From Paenibacillus_G filicis (GTDB lineage Bacteria; Bacillota; Bacilli; Paenibacillales; NBRC-103111): a stretch of DNA of 64,000 bases. The stretch spans positions 186,001 to 250,000 of the forward strand of contig NZ_JBBPCC010000002.1 in NCBI RefSeq assembly GCF_038070315.1, in the 5' to 3' direction. Within the stretch, counting starts at the first letter, position 1; each line of letters begins with the position of its first letter. Made by a program: the position numbers and the translations under genes. This document shows, one piece after another, positions 17,644-27,671 of this stretch. The notes beneath the pieces are model-generated. The model was not told the DNA's origin and did no database searches. It saw only the letters and a program-made list of their open reading frames with translations.

Positions 17644-20600
17644 TTATCCCCCCAGTTTGTGAAACAAGGCAGCTGCCTGGTCCGCATCGATCTCGCCCCG
17701 AATGAAGGCATCGAGCAGACTGTCGATGCCGGCGCCAAGGTCCGAGTCACCGTCGGCGGCCTCCAGACTGGGAGCAGCCTCTTGATGATCCGCAGCCTGG
17801 ATCGTCAGTGCGCCCAACTGCTCTGTAATCGCCGAAATCGAGGTATACGTAAACAGATCCGCGACGGTCAGCTGACCGGGAAAAGCCTCGTCCAGCAGGC
17901 TATGGACCCGCGTAATCAGGATCGAATCGCCGCCGATTTCGAAGAAGTTATCATAGCTGTTCAGCTCATCAAATCCGAGCGTTTCCCGCCAGATCGACGT
18001 GACAGCCGTCTCAATCGTTTCCGGTGTTCGGAAGGGCGAAGCCGCTTGTGATGGGGAGCGGATCGAACAGTCATTCCTGCCATTCGGTTTCGCTGCTGCT
18101 GCAGTTGCAGTTGAAGGCATACGTCCCGCGCCCATGACCAGCCGGCGCAGTCTGTCGCTCAGTCTGATCGGCACCTGATCCCACGTAAGCCCGCGGATCT
18201 CGCCCTTGGCATGGATCTCCCCGACGATCACCCGTTCCGCGTCCGCATGCAGAATAGTCTGGAAGGCAGCCAACGCCTGCTCCGTAGAGATCGTCTTGAG
18301 CAGATTATCGGTGTTCGTCCCATAATCCGCAGCCATCCCCGTTTCCTTCCAGGCCGGCCAGTTAATCGTCACCGTACCCGTTGCCCGTAAATTCCGGGAC
18401 GCCGCAAAGCCATCCAGATAACTGTTAGCTGCCGTATAATCGGATTGTCCCGGCATGCCGACCAGCGTATTATTCGAGGAAAATAGTACAAAGAAGTCCG
18501 GCCGATCCTCCTGGGTCAATTCGTCCAGCAGCAGTGCGCCGCCAGCCTTGGATTCGAACACGGACCGGAAGGCCTCCCGGTCCTTGCGTATCAAGAACCC
18601 GTCTCCGGGATTACCGGCAGCATGCACGATTCCGCTGATCCGGCCAAACCGCCTCCGCGTCTCCGTGATGGCGGCAGACAGTCCGGCACGGTCGGCCACA
18701 TCCGCCGCCAGCCACAGCACCTGCGAGCCGGAAGCCTCCAGCTCCTGCACCGCCCGGATCGCGCGGACCGTCTTGGCCGCATGCAGATCAGGCTGTGCTC
18801 GGATCGCTTCCCACTGCTCCCTGTCCGGTACGGCGGTTCGGCCGATCAGCACCAGGTTGACGCGATGCTCTGTTGCCATGAATTTGGCAATCTCCAGTCC
18901 GATTCCCCCGGCCCCCCCGGTAATGACATACGTACCGCCAGCCTGGATGCGAGCCGGAGCTGGAGCTGGAGCAACCGGCTCCGGGAGCTCCTGCTCACGC
19001 AGCTCCTCGATATAACGAACCCCTCTGCGGTAAGCGGCTGGCCCTGTTCGATTAGGCTCTGCCTCCAGCTCCTGCACAACGGCTTCTACCGTTGTCTCCA
19101 GATCGGCATCGATGCTTCTGCACCGGATATTCGCATACTCGCTGCCGACCACCTTGCCCAGCCCATGCATCGCGGCATGTACGGGATAGAGAGCCTGTTC
19201 TTCGCCCGTGACCCGGTAGGCGCAGCAGGACAGCAGATGCAGGTGCAGCGTGTGCTTCAGATGACTTTGCAGCAAGGCTTGCAGCAGGTTGAACAACCGG
19301 GTCACAGCAGCTAGCTGAACCGATGTTCTGGAGCCCAGCTCCTCCTGAATCTCTGGCTCCCCGGCATAGGCGTCCGCATGCACGATATGACAAACGCCCT
19401 TCTCCTTTACCAGCGCTGCCAGCAAGCCAGCCTGCTCATCGGCGCCATCAGGGTCACTACCGGATCTGGAGGCCGCTTCCACATATACCTCCGCATGCCG
19501 CTGTCTGAGCAGCTCGACCAGACGCTCAGTCCGGTCCGTTCGCCGACCGATGACCAGAATCGGTCCCTGAAGCCCTCCGGCACTTATATCCGGAGTCTCT
19601 GCCGCAAACTCGGGTACCCACGCCATCTGATAAAAGGAGGCACGGCCATCCTTTTCCGGCTGAAGAGCCTTTTTCCGTGCTTTCTTCAACGCATAATCTT
19701 CGATCTCGACAAGCGGCTTGCCGGAGCGGTCCAGCAAGGCAATATCATAGCGGATCAGCTCCGTCTGCGGCGTGATGGTGTCCTTCAGCCTCACATAGCT
19801 GTAGAACTCCGCTGGCAGAGAGCTGTGAATCGTAAGCTTGCCGTAGGCAAAAGGCAGAAAGATGCTGTCGTCCTTGATCGAATTAACCGATATGGCCTGA
19901 TCGATCAACGGCATCGTCGTCAGTGCGTTATCCATAAGGGATGGATGTAAGGTGTAGGCAGCCAGCTCGGATACGAAGGCATCCGGCGTCCGGATCACCG
20001 ACAGCAGCTCCGTCTCGCCCACATACATCCCCTGGAGATTATTCCATCGGGGTCCGAACTCGAAGACCGAGGTGTCATTGTACTTCTGCAAATCCGGAAT
20101 CATGTAGCCGGCTTGCAGCCGCTCGATGAGGACTGGCAGCGGATAGTGATCTTTGGCTTCTAGATGATCCCGTGCAGGCAGCAGGCGTAAACTCCCTGAT
20201 ACATGACGGATGAACGACTGCTTTGCCTGCTCCTCCCGGGTCCCGGCCCGCCGGCTCTCCACGGTGAATTCATAGAGCTCACCTGAGCCCTTGACGACGA
20301 GCACCGCGTCGACCGGCTCTTCGTCTCTGACCACCATCGGCGCCTGGAACATCACGTTCGTAAGCTGTACCTGTCTGCCGGGAAACCGGCCTCCGCATAC
20401 CTCCAGCACCATTTCCAAATAAGCCGTTCCGACGAGCACACTCTCGTTCATGATTCTGTGCTCGGCGAGCAGCCACTGCCTGCTGTCGAACCGCTTGGTG
20501 TACACCTCCACATCCAATGCTTCTGCCTGTCGGCGGTCCAGCAGCGGGGCCAACCCTTGATGGCCCAAAGAGGAAGCCTCGGCTCCATCGTTCTGGGCAG

Positions 20601-22554
20601 GAACCCGCTCCAGCCAGCAGCGGGTACGCTCGAACGGATACGTCGGCAGATGCAGCCTGCGGAGCTGCCGTCCCTTGTACAGCTTGCTCCAGTCGGGAGT
20701 CGCCCCCTCTACATACATGGCGGCGAGGTCGGTCAGCGTCTCCCTTGCCGTCCCGGCTCCCGGTATATATTCGCCGAGCTTCTGCTCAGCAAGCTGCGTC
20801 ATGAATCGAATCTCATGCTCGGTCAACTCGCCGCTTGTTCGATTTGGCTGATTCGCCGATACGATCTGGTGACTGCCGTAATACACATCCTCATCTCCAT
20901 GAACGGAGCCGCTGCCGAGCTGCCCGGCCAATAGCTCCAGCCGCTCACTCAGCTCCTCGCAGGTCCGGGAGAGAATAGCCGCCCGATAGGCATAATGACC
21001 GCGCCCGGTATTAGCCGTGTAACAGATATCCTGCAAGCGAAGCTGCGGTTCGTCGGTCAGCCTTGTCCGGTACGCCTCCAGAAGCTGCCGGAGACCGTTG
21101 ACGCTTCGGGCGGACACGGCCAGTAGATGATATTCGCCGTCAGAGCCGTTTGCGGGCTGCTCCAGGCTTCCAGTCCCAGCATAGGGCTGCGGAGCTTCCT
21201 CCAGGATAACGTGGCAATTCGTACCGCTCAGTCCGAAGGAGCTGACCCCGCAGCGTCTCGGCGTAGGCCCGGACTCCCACGGAATAAGCCGGTCATTTAC
21301 AAACACCGGGGAATCGGTAAAGTCGATCTTCCGGTTCGGCTCATGGAAATGCAGCGATGGCGGGATTTCCCGATGACGCAGCGCGAGCACGGACTTGATC
21401 AGGCCTGCAATCCCGGCACTGTTGTCCAGATGCCCGATATTCGTCTTGACGGAGCCGATCGCACAGAACCGCTTCCGCTTCGTGTACCGCCCGAACGCGC
21501 GCTGCATCCCCTCGACCTCGATGGGATCGCCCAGCTTCGTACCGGTTCCATGCGCTTCGATGTAGGAGATGGACTCCGCCTTCACCCCCGCATCCTTCCA
21601 GGCGCTGACGATCACATCCTCCTGCGCAGCGGCATTGGGCGCTGTCAGTCCGATGGAAGTGCCATCATGATTGGCTGCACTCCCTTTGACCACTGCATAG
21701 ATGGAATCTCCGTCCTTCAGCGCCTGATCCAGCGGCTTGAGCAGAACCGCAGCTACCCCTTCGCCCGTGCCGGTGCCATCCGCGCTTTCGTCAAAGCTCT
21801 TGGACCGGAAGCTGCTTGCTTCCACACCGATATTCGTCTGCCGGACCGGGAGCAGATGAAGCTGAACCCCGCCGGCAATCGCCATCCCGCACTCCCCTTC
21901 CCGGATGCTGCGGCAGGCCAGATGGAGCGCCAGCAAGGACGACGAGCAGGTCGTGTCCACGATCAGGCTCGGTCCGCGCAGATCCAGCAGATAGGACAAC
22001 CGGCTTGCGATAATTGGCCTCGTATTGCCAGCCAGCGCGACAGACAGCAGCTTCGGGTCCACGGCGGATACCCAGCGCTTGTAATCGGTCTCCGAGCCGT
22101 AGCCGACAAATACGCCCGTCCGGCTCCCTACGAGCTGCTGGCCCCCGTAGCCCGCATCTTCGATGGCCTTCCAAGCCGTCTCCAGAAACAGGCGCTGATT
22201 CGGGTCCATAAGCGATGCTTCCTTGGGCGACAGGCGGAAGAACGCGTAATCGAATTTATCGATCTCCGTCAGGTAAGCCGCTTCCGGAAATACAGCCGCT
22301 TTCCGAGATAGCCCCAGCAGCGGAAGCATGGGCTCTACGTCCTTGAGCCGCTCTTCGGGCAGCGGGCCGATACAATCGGTGCCGCTGCGGATCATGCGCC
22401 AGTATGCTTCCGGATGCGAAGCCTGCGGCATGTCCATTCCGATGCCGATAATGGCAATCTCCCGGGCTGCGCGCGGTTCGGGCTGCGGCGGCACAGAAGG
22501 CCGATTGGCCTCCCCGGCACGGCGGTTCAAGGTCACATCTTTGAAATTAACCAT
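17644..22554 (-). CDS. PKS module: KS-DH-KR-carrier, AT-less
   Basis: A 1636-residue PKS with one whole module but no acyltransferase, so it depends on the stand-alone AT gene just upstream. KS (about 32-455): Cys203 in TTCSSS, His335 in EAHGTGT, His375 in NIGH. DH (about 665-960): His699 is kept but the motif reads HRIMNESVLVG, lacking the usual Gly and Pro, while Asp875 is kept in HPSLMDN. KR (about 975-1450): TGGAGGIG, Ser1360, Tyr1373, Asn1377. Carrier (about 1510-1585): FEIGGDSI, Ser1544. The last 30 residues form a short helical, docking-like tail similar to the N-terminus of the next PKS. The start overlaps the AT stop by 8 bp (ATGGTTAA). Confidence 0.94.
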   Translation of the reverse strand: MVNFKDVTLNRRAGEANRPSVPPQPEPRAAREIAIIGIGMDMPQASHPEAYWRMIRSGTDCIGPLPEERLKDVEPMLPLLGLSRKAAVFPEAAYLTEIDKFDYAFFRLSPKEASLMDPNQRLFLETAWKAIEDAGYGGQQLVGSRTGVFVGYGSETDYKRWVSAVDPKLLSVALAGNTRPIIASRLSYLLDLRGPSLIVDTTCSSSLLALHLACRSIREGECGMAIAGGVQLHLLPVRQTNIGVEASSFRSKSFDESADGTGTGEGVAAVLLKPLDQALKDGDSIYAVVKGSAANHDGTSIGLTAPNAAAQEDVIVSAWKDAGVKAESISYIEAHGTGTKLGDPIEVEGMQRAFGRYTKRKRFCAIGSVKTNIGHLDNSAGIAGLIKSVLALRHREIPPSLHFHEPNRKIDFTDSPVFVNDRLIPWESGPTPRRCGVSSFGLSGTNCHVILEEAPQPYAGTGSLEQPANGSDGEYHLLAVSARSVNGLRQLLEAYRTRLTDEPQLRLQDICYTANTGRGHYAYRAAILSRTCEELSERLELLAGQLGSGSVHGDEDVYYGSHQIVSANQPNRTSGELTEHEIRFMTQLAEQKLGEYIPGAGTARETLTDLAAMYVEGATPDWSKLYKGRQLRRLHLPTYPFERTRCWLERVPAQNDGAEASSLGHQGLAPLLDRRQAEALDVEVYTKRFDSRQWLLAEHRIMNESVLVGTAYLEMVLEVCGGRFPGRQVQLTNVMFQAPMVVRDEEPVDAVLVVKGSGELYEFTVESRRAGTREEQAKQSFIRHVSGSLRLLPARDHLEAKDHYPLPVLIERLQAGYMIPDLQKYNDTSVFEFGPRWNNLQGMYVGETELLSVIRTPDAFVSELAAYTLHPSLMDNALTTMPLIDQAISVNSIKDDSIFLPFAYGKLTIHSSLPAEFYSYVRLKDTITPQTELIRYDIALLDRSGKPLVEIEDYALKKARKKALQPEKDGRASFYQMAWVPEFAAETPDISAGGLQGPILVIGRRTDRTERLVELLRQRHAEVYVEAASRSGSDPDGADEQAGLLAALVKEKGVCHIVHADAYAGEPEIQEELGSRTSVQLAAVTRLFNLLQALLQSHLKHTLHLHLLSCCAYRVTGEEQALYPVHAAMHGLGKVVGSEYANIRCRSIDADLETTVEAVVQELEAEPNRTGPAAYRRGVRYIEELREQELPEPVAPAPAPARIQAGGTYVITGGAGGIGLEIAKFMATEHRVNLVLIGRTAVPDREQWEAIRAQPDLHAAKTVRAIRAVQELEASGSQVLWLAADVADRAGLSAAITETRRRFGRISGIVHAAGNPGDGFLIRKDREAFRSVFESKAGGALLLDELTQEDRPDFFVLFSSNNTLVGMPGQSDYTAANSYLDGFAASRNLRATGTVTINWPAWKETGMAADYGTNTDNLLKTISTEQALAAFQTILHADAERVIVGEIHAKGEIRGLTWDQVPIRLSDRLRRLVMGAGRMPSTATAAAAKPNGRNDCSIRSPSQAASPFRTPETIETAVTSIWRETLGFDELNSYDNFFEIGGDSILITRVHSLLDEAFPGQLTVADLFTYTSISAITEQLGALTIQAADHQEAAPSLEAADGDSDLGAGIDSLLDAFIRGEIDADQAAALFHKLGG

Positions 22555-23860
22555 GCCGGAACCATCCTTCCAGCTGCAGCAATTCGCTTACATAGTCATT
22601 CCACTTGGGGGCTTGACCCGTTTCGTTCAGAAGCTGCCGGTAGCGGGCCGCCCTTTCCGGCTGCGGCGTTCTTTTGGCTTCGAAGACCGTATGCAGCATA
22701 AGCAGTCCCTGCTTCTCATGCTCATCGAGCACCGGTGCATTCACCTGCTGCAGCTCGTCATGGAGCTTCATCGCCTTCCGGTAAGGCATCACGACGCCTG
22801 TCTCGTACTCCTCGTGATCATCGTTTCGGTTCTTCGTCGAGACGGCCACGGTCAGACATCGGGACAGAAGATCCTCATGACTTCCGGCCGACCTGCTGCT
22901 AGATGCCCCCTGCATATCTGATCTGACCCGGAGTCGCAGCACCTCCGCGTCCTCTTCCTTGTCATAGGCGGAGGCTTGAACCTCGGGAGCAAGCCTCCGC
23001 ATGAAGTTACGCAGCACCGCTTGCGGTCCCAGCTCTACGGCTGCCGTTATCCCATAATCGGCAGCTGCCCTCATCGATTCCACCCACCTGACGGGATGCG
23101 TCATCTGGGCGGACAGCGTGGCGGCAATATCCGTATGGCTGGAGTAGACCCGGGCGGTCACATTGGAGATAACCGGACATCGCAGCGGAAAGTACGTATA
23201 CGTTCCCAGCTCTTTCCGCAGCCGGACCGCAGCCGGCTCCATGAGCGGGCTATGGAAGGGAGCGCTGACCTTCAACGTAATGACCGTGGCCCCGATTCGT
23301 GCGAGCTCTTCTCCGGCCTGGACCACGGCGGCTTTGTGACCGGAAATGACGAGCTGATCCGGCGAATTGTAATTGGAGATCACCACAGAGCCGCCTTTAC
23401 CTTGACCGCTGATCTGCCGGCATACCGTCTGTACCGCTTCCTCCGAAGCGCCGGTTATCGCTGACATGGCGCCCGCGCCAAGCCCTACCGCTTCCTGCAT
23501 GAAGCGGCCCCGCTGCCTGACAAGCTGCACCGCATCGGCAAAAGCAATAGCTCCGGCACATACGAGGGCCGAAAACTCGCCCAGACTATGTCCGGCCATG
23601 ACGACAGGCACAATGCCGCTCTCCTCGACGAAGACATCATAAGCAGCCTTGCTTACCGTCAAGATGGCTGGCTGAGCATACTCGGTCTGCATCAGTGTAT
23701 CGGCAGGCCCCTCCAGGCATAGTTTAGCAAGATCATAGCCGAGCACGCTGCTCGCTTCGTCGAACGTGTGCCGGACCGCCGCATGCGAGCCGAGCCATTT
23801 TTTCCCCATGCCCACATATTGGGAGCCTTGTCCGGGGAACAGGAATGCATAGTTATTCAT
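22547..23860 (-). CDS. Trans-acting malonyl-CoA:ACP transacylase
   Basis: A stand-alone acyltransferase that should load malonyl units onto the carriers of the AT-less PKS proteins. Residues 1-310 are the FabD-type domain: GQGSQ at 10-14, GHSLGE with Ser92, Arg117 in RQRGRF and His203 in PFHSPL; the FHS triplet fits malonyl specificity. Residues about 330-437 form a charged helical tail (KNRNDDHEEYETGVVMPY then KQGLLMLHTVFEAK) absent from housekeeping FabD. I place the start at ATG 23860, since this overlaps the upstream NRPS stop by eight bases (ATGAATAA), and the protein then begins NNYAFLFPGQGS as in the family. Confidence 0.93.
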   Translation of the reverse strand: MNNYAFLFPGQGSQYVGMGKKWLGSHAAVRHTFDEASSVLGYDLAKLCLEGPADTLMQTEYAQPAILTVSKAAYDVFVEESGIVPVVMAGHSLGEFSALVCAGAIAFADAVQLVRQRGRFMQEAVGLGAGAMSAITGASEEAVQTVCRQISGQGKGGSVVISNYNSPDQLVISGHKAAVVQAGEELARIGATVITLKVSAPFHSPLMEPAAVRLRKELGTYTYFPLRCPVISNVTARVYSSHTDIAATLSAQMTHPVRWVESMRAAADYGITAAVELGPQAVLRNFMRRLAPEVQASAYDKEEDAEVLRLRVRSDMQGASSSRSAGSHEDLLSRCLTVAVSTKNRNDDHEEYETGVVMPYRKAMKLHDELQQVNAPVLDEHEKQGLLMLHTVFEAKRTPQPERAARYRQLLNETGQAPKWNDYVSELLQLEGWFRHG

Positions 23861-26800
23861 GGGCTGTAACCGCCTTTTCCCTTTGTTCGGCAAACATCCG
23901 GATCAGCTCCGCATAGCCTTCCGTCATCTCAAGCACCGTGTCCCGGCGTATCTTCTGCGGGTTGAATGTGCATGACCCTTGCACCGACTGCCCGCGAACC
24001 GTCATGCGCCATATCAGATCGAGGCCTGCCAAATCATCGGCTGCTCCGCTGTGGGAATTTCCGTGATCCCATACAAAGGCAGGGAGGATCCCCCGCTCAG
24101 ATGGTCCTGCCTGAGTGCCGGACACCACTTCCTGTCCTGTATACATGCGAGGGGATTCCTGCGTCCGCTGCTCGTGCACCAACCGGAAGAGATCACCGAA
24201 GCCATCCAATCCGCTGAGTGACGCAGCGATCGGCTGCCACTCTCCTTCATAACGAGGGTGAGCCCGTAGAACCTCTACCTCCTCCGAGGACGAGAATGCC
24301 GACAGCAGCAGGTAGAGGAGCATAGCCAGGCAAGCATCCTCCTCCGTCGCCCCCACATCCTGGCCGGCCCGGACAAGATCCCTGTACGAGCTGGCTGGCA
24401 GGTCAAACATGACTGACTTGCTTTCCCTACTCTCTTCAAGGTCTTCCGTGACGTTCTGTTCGAGGAAAACGTACTGCGGCTCATACGCAGGGCGCTTCGG
24501 CTGCAGGTCTGCCTCGATAACTCGGGCCAGCTTGGCAATCGTCGGATACGTAAACAAATCGGTGATCTTAACCTTGTTTGGGTAGCTGCGCTCAATCTCG
24601 CTATGCAGCTTGAACAGCAGGATCGAATTGCCTCCAATCTCGAAAAACGGATCTTCCCGTCCGACCTGTCCGTGCCCAAGAATCTGCTGCCAGATAGCGG
24701 CCAGCTTTAATTCCGTCTCGCTTCCGCCGTCCCAGGCTGAGGGGTCCGCCTGACGGGACACCCGGGGCTCGGGCAAAGCTTTTTTGTCGATTTTCCCGTT
24801 GGGGGTCAGCGGCATATATTCCAGCGGGATGAAGTACGACGGCACCATATAGTCGGGCAGCCTAGATGCCGCATAATCGCGGATAGCATCAACTCCGGCC
24901 TCCGTCACGCAGAGCAGATAAGCGCACAGATACTTGGCATCGCCGGCGCTCTGCCAGTCGATCACAACGACTTCTTCCACCGCTTCGTGTCTGAGCAGCA
25001 CGGCCTCGATCTCGGCCAGCTCGATCCGCATACCCCGGATTTTCACCTGGTAATCGGTTCGGCCGATATAATCCAGCTGGCCGTCCGGCAGCCAGCGAAC
25101 CAGATCCCCCGTCCGGTAGAGGCGCTCGCCTTCCACGAACGGATGAGGAACGAACCGCTCCTCTGTCAGCTCCGGCGCCTGGTAGTAGCCCTTGGCAAGT
25201 CCTGCCCCTCCAATATACAGCTCGCCGATCCTGCCGTCCGGGAGCAGTTGAAGCGACGCATCCAGCACATACAGCTGTGTATTATAAATAGATTGGCCGA
25301 TCGGAATGGTGGGAGCTTGTCCCGTTTCCGATGGCTTCATCCGGTAAAAGGCCGCGATATCCGTGCATTCCGTCGGACCATAGGTATTGACGATTTCGGC
25401 CCGGAAACGGGGGGACCGCAGCCAGGCTGACAACCGGTTGACATGAATCGGCTCCCCTCCGAGAAACACCTCCCGGAGCGGCGACAGACGGATAAAGTCT
25501 GTCGTCTCGTTGAAATCGATCAGCGGATAGAACGCGCTCGGCGAGCAGTTCAGCAGCGTAATCCGATGGGAGTGAATCACGTCGGACATCCGGTTGTAAT
25601 CATACGGACCGGGATCGAACAAGGTCAGCTTCCCGCCCGTCACCAGCGTGCAGTAAAAGTTTTTCTGCGCGAGATCGAAGCTCGACGGAGCGATCAGCAG
25701 CACATGATCATCCGCACCGATACGGAACTCGGTCGTAAACCAGTGCAGCAGATTGACGAACGCCCGCGTGCGGATCATGACGCCCTTCGGGTTTCCGGTC
25801 GAGCCTGACGTATAGAGCACATAGATCAGCCTGTCGGGGTCGAGCGACAGATTGAGATTGCGATCATCCCAGCTCTCGTCGCTCACGATCTCGGAGACGG
25901 CGAATACTCGGGTATTCGCGCCGTAGGCGGCAGCCCTAGCCCGCCGCCCTGCCGTCAACAGCACCTCGGTTCGCGAATGTCCCAGCAGGTAGGCGATTCT
26001 CTCCTGCGGATAATCCGGGTCGATGGGCACATAAGCGGCACCGGCTTTCAAGATGCCGAATATGCCGACGATCATGTCCAAGGACCGCTCGGCCATCAAG
26101 CCTATGACGTCGTTCTCGCCGATGCCCAGGTTGCGGACAAACCGGGCCACCCGGTTCGCCTGCGCGTTGAGCTGTCCATAGGTCATCGTTTGGTCCAGAA
26201 ATTGCAGGGCTACCGCATCGGGCTGCTTGGCCGCCTGCTCCTCGAACAGCTCATGCACCGACCGATGCTCAGGGTAGGCGACAGCCGTATCCCGGAAGCT
26301 CTGCGTCAGCTTCGTTACCTCAGCCTCATCCAGCATCCGGATGGACGCAAGCCTCACATTTCCCTCTCTCGTCAGCGCATCCAGCAGCCGGACGAAATGC
26401 CTGCCCAGTGCTTGAACGGTCTCCAGCTTGAACAGCTCTGCGTTGTATTGCAATTGAACCTGCAGAGGGTTCAGGGAAGTTACAGTGAGCGCCAACGGGA
26501 AATTAGTCGACTCCAGCATCGCATGCCCGGTCAGTGTAAGCGGGCCGCCTGATCCGCGGACCGCCTGATCGAGCGGGTAATTCTCAATCACCACAATCGA
26601 ATCGAACAAGCTTTCCGTACCGGTAAAGCTTGCATATTGCTTCAAGTCTGCCAGAGGAACCGCCTGATGCTCCTCCCGCTCCCTGCTGGATGCACTGACT
26701 TGAGCCAGCAGCCCGGACACGGTCAAGTCCCCGGTGATGCGCACACGCAGAGGTAGTGTATGAATCAGCAAACCGACCATTCCGTCCGCCCCACGCAGCT

Positions 26801-27671
26801 CGGGTGGCCGTCCGGAGACGGTCGTCCCGAACACGATGTCGCCAGTGTTGCCGTATCGATGCAGCAGCAATCCCCAGGCGCTGTACAGGATATCCGCTAC
26901 TGTCAGTTCCTCCCGTGCGGCGCAAGCATGCAGCCGGTCCCAGGCATCCCCGGCCAGCAGGAGATTCTCGTGGTGCGTGACGGTCACCCGCTCTTTCTTC
27001 CGCTTGTCGATAGGCAGAGGTGTTTTCGTCTCGAAGCCGGATAAATAGCTCCGCCAGAAGCTTTCCCGCTTCTGAGCGTCTTGGGACTGTATATAGATCA
27101 GGAAGGTTTTATAGGATGGCTTGACCGGGGGTACCCATGGCCTATTGCCGGACAGCGCCTGATACGCAGACATAAACTCCTTCAGCAAGATGCCCGTGCT
27201 CCAGCCATCGAGCAAGATGTGATGGTAGGTGAGGATTAGAGCGTAGGTGCTCCGGCCCAGGCGGCAGAGCGCGAGCCGGAAAGGTTCCCGCCGCAGATCG
27301 ATGCCCTCGGCCTTGTCGCGCTCCTGCAGCACGGCCAGAGCCGCTTCCCGGCCCAGCTCGTCCAGCTCAGACAGATCGACAAAGGAAATAGAGGGTTCCC
27401 GGTGCTTGCGTATAATTTGAACGGGCTTGTCCAGCTTCTCCCACCGGTACACGGTCCGCAGTATTTCGTTGGCGTTCATCACAGCCTGCCAGCTTTGCCG
27501 GAAGCAATCCGGGTCGATATCGCCCAGCAGACGAAGCACGAGCTGCTCCAAATATTGCGCGCTCTCCGGTTCCATCACGTAGTGAAAAAGCAGCCCCTCC
27601 TGCATCGGAGACAGTGCCCATACGTCCTCTACCTCGCGCCGGTCGATTTTATCCGCTTGCGTACCGTTCAA
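23853..27671 (-). CDS. NRPS: C-A-PCP with trailing half condensation domain
   Basis: A 1272-residue NRPS. The condensation domain (about 14-450) starts with LSPMQEGLLFH and has HHILLDG at 150-156; the SPMQEG motif is usual for domains taking a D-residue donor, which suits the epimerase in the upstream NRPS. The A domain (about 465-985) has YTSGSTGNPKG, YGPTE and NGKIDKK. Its specificity positions read DLKNFGTDI, which I cannot assign; Lys and Asp suggest a polar or charged substrate. The carrier (about 1005-1080) reads FEIGGNSI. Residues about 1090-1260 resemble the C-terminal half of a condensation domain, with no HHxxxDG. The start overlaps the thioesterase stop in an ATGA. Confidence 0.92.
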   Translation of the reverse strand: MNGTQADKIDRREVEDVWALSPMQEGLLFHYVMEPESAQYLEQLVLRLLGDIDPDCFRQSWQAVMNANEILRTVYRWEKLDKPVQIIRKHREPSISFVDLSELDELGREAALAVLQERDKAEGIDLRREPFRLALCRLGRSTYALILTYHHILLDGWSTGILLKEFMSAYQALSGNRPWVPPVKPSYKTFLIYIQSQDAQKRESFWRSYLSGFETKTPLPIDKRKKERVTVTHHENLLLAGDAWDRLHACAAREELTVADILYSAWGLLLHRYGNTGDIVFGTTVSGRPPELRGADGMVGLLIHTLPLRVRITGDLTVSGLLAQVSASSREREEHQAVPLADLKQYASFTGTESLFDSIVVIENYPLDQAVRGSGGPLTLTGHAMLESTNFPLALTVTSLNPLQVQLQYNAELFKLETVQALGRHFVRLLDALTREGNVRLASIRMLDEAEVTKLTQSFRDTAVAYPEHRSVHELFEEQAAKQPDAVALQFLDQTMTYGQLNAQANRVARFVRNLGIGENDVIGLMAERSLDMIVGIFGILKAGAAYVPIDPDYPQERIAYLLGHSRTEVLLTAGRRARAAAYGANTRVFAVSEIVSDESWDDRNLNLSLDPDRLIYVLYTSGSTGNPKGVMIRTRAFVNLLHWFTTEFRIGADDHVLLIAPSSFDLAQKNFYCTLVTGGKLTLFDPGPYDYNRMSDVIHSHRITLLNCSPSAFYPLIDFNETTDFIRLSPLREVFLGGEPIHVNRLSAWLRSPRFRAEIVNTYGPTECTDIAAFYRMKPSETGQAPTIPIGQSIYNTQLYVLDASLQLLPDGRIGELYIGGAGLAKGYYQAPELTEERFVPHPFVEGERLYRTGDLVRWLPDGQLDYIGRTDYQVKIRGMRIELAEIEAVLLRHEAVEEVVVIDWQSAGDAKYLCAYLLCVTEAGVDAIRDYAASRLPDYMVPSYFIPLEYMPLTPNGKIDKKALPEPRVSRQADPSAWDGGSETELKLAAIWQQILGHGQVGREDPFFEIGGNSILLFKLHSEIERSYPNKVKITDLFTYPTIAKLARVIEADLQPKRPAYEPQYVFLEQNVTEDLEESRESKSVMFDLPASSYRDLVRAGQDVGATEEDACLAMLLYLLLSAFSSSEEVEVLRAHPRYEGEWQPIAASLSGLDGFGDLFRLVHEQRTQESPRMYTGQEVVSGTQAGPSERGILPAFVWDHGNSHSGAADDLAGLDLIWRMTVRGQSVQGSCTFNPQKIRRDTVLEMTEGYAELIRMFAEQREKAVTAHE

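Noticed and set aside
21127..22311. Plus-strand open frame of 394 codons
   Set aside because: Antisense to a ketosynthase with complete catalytic residues; no independent evidence of expression.
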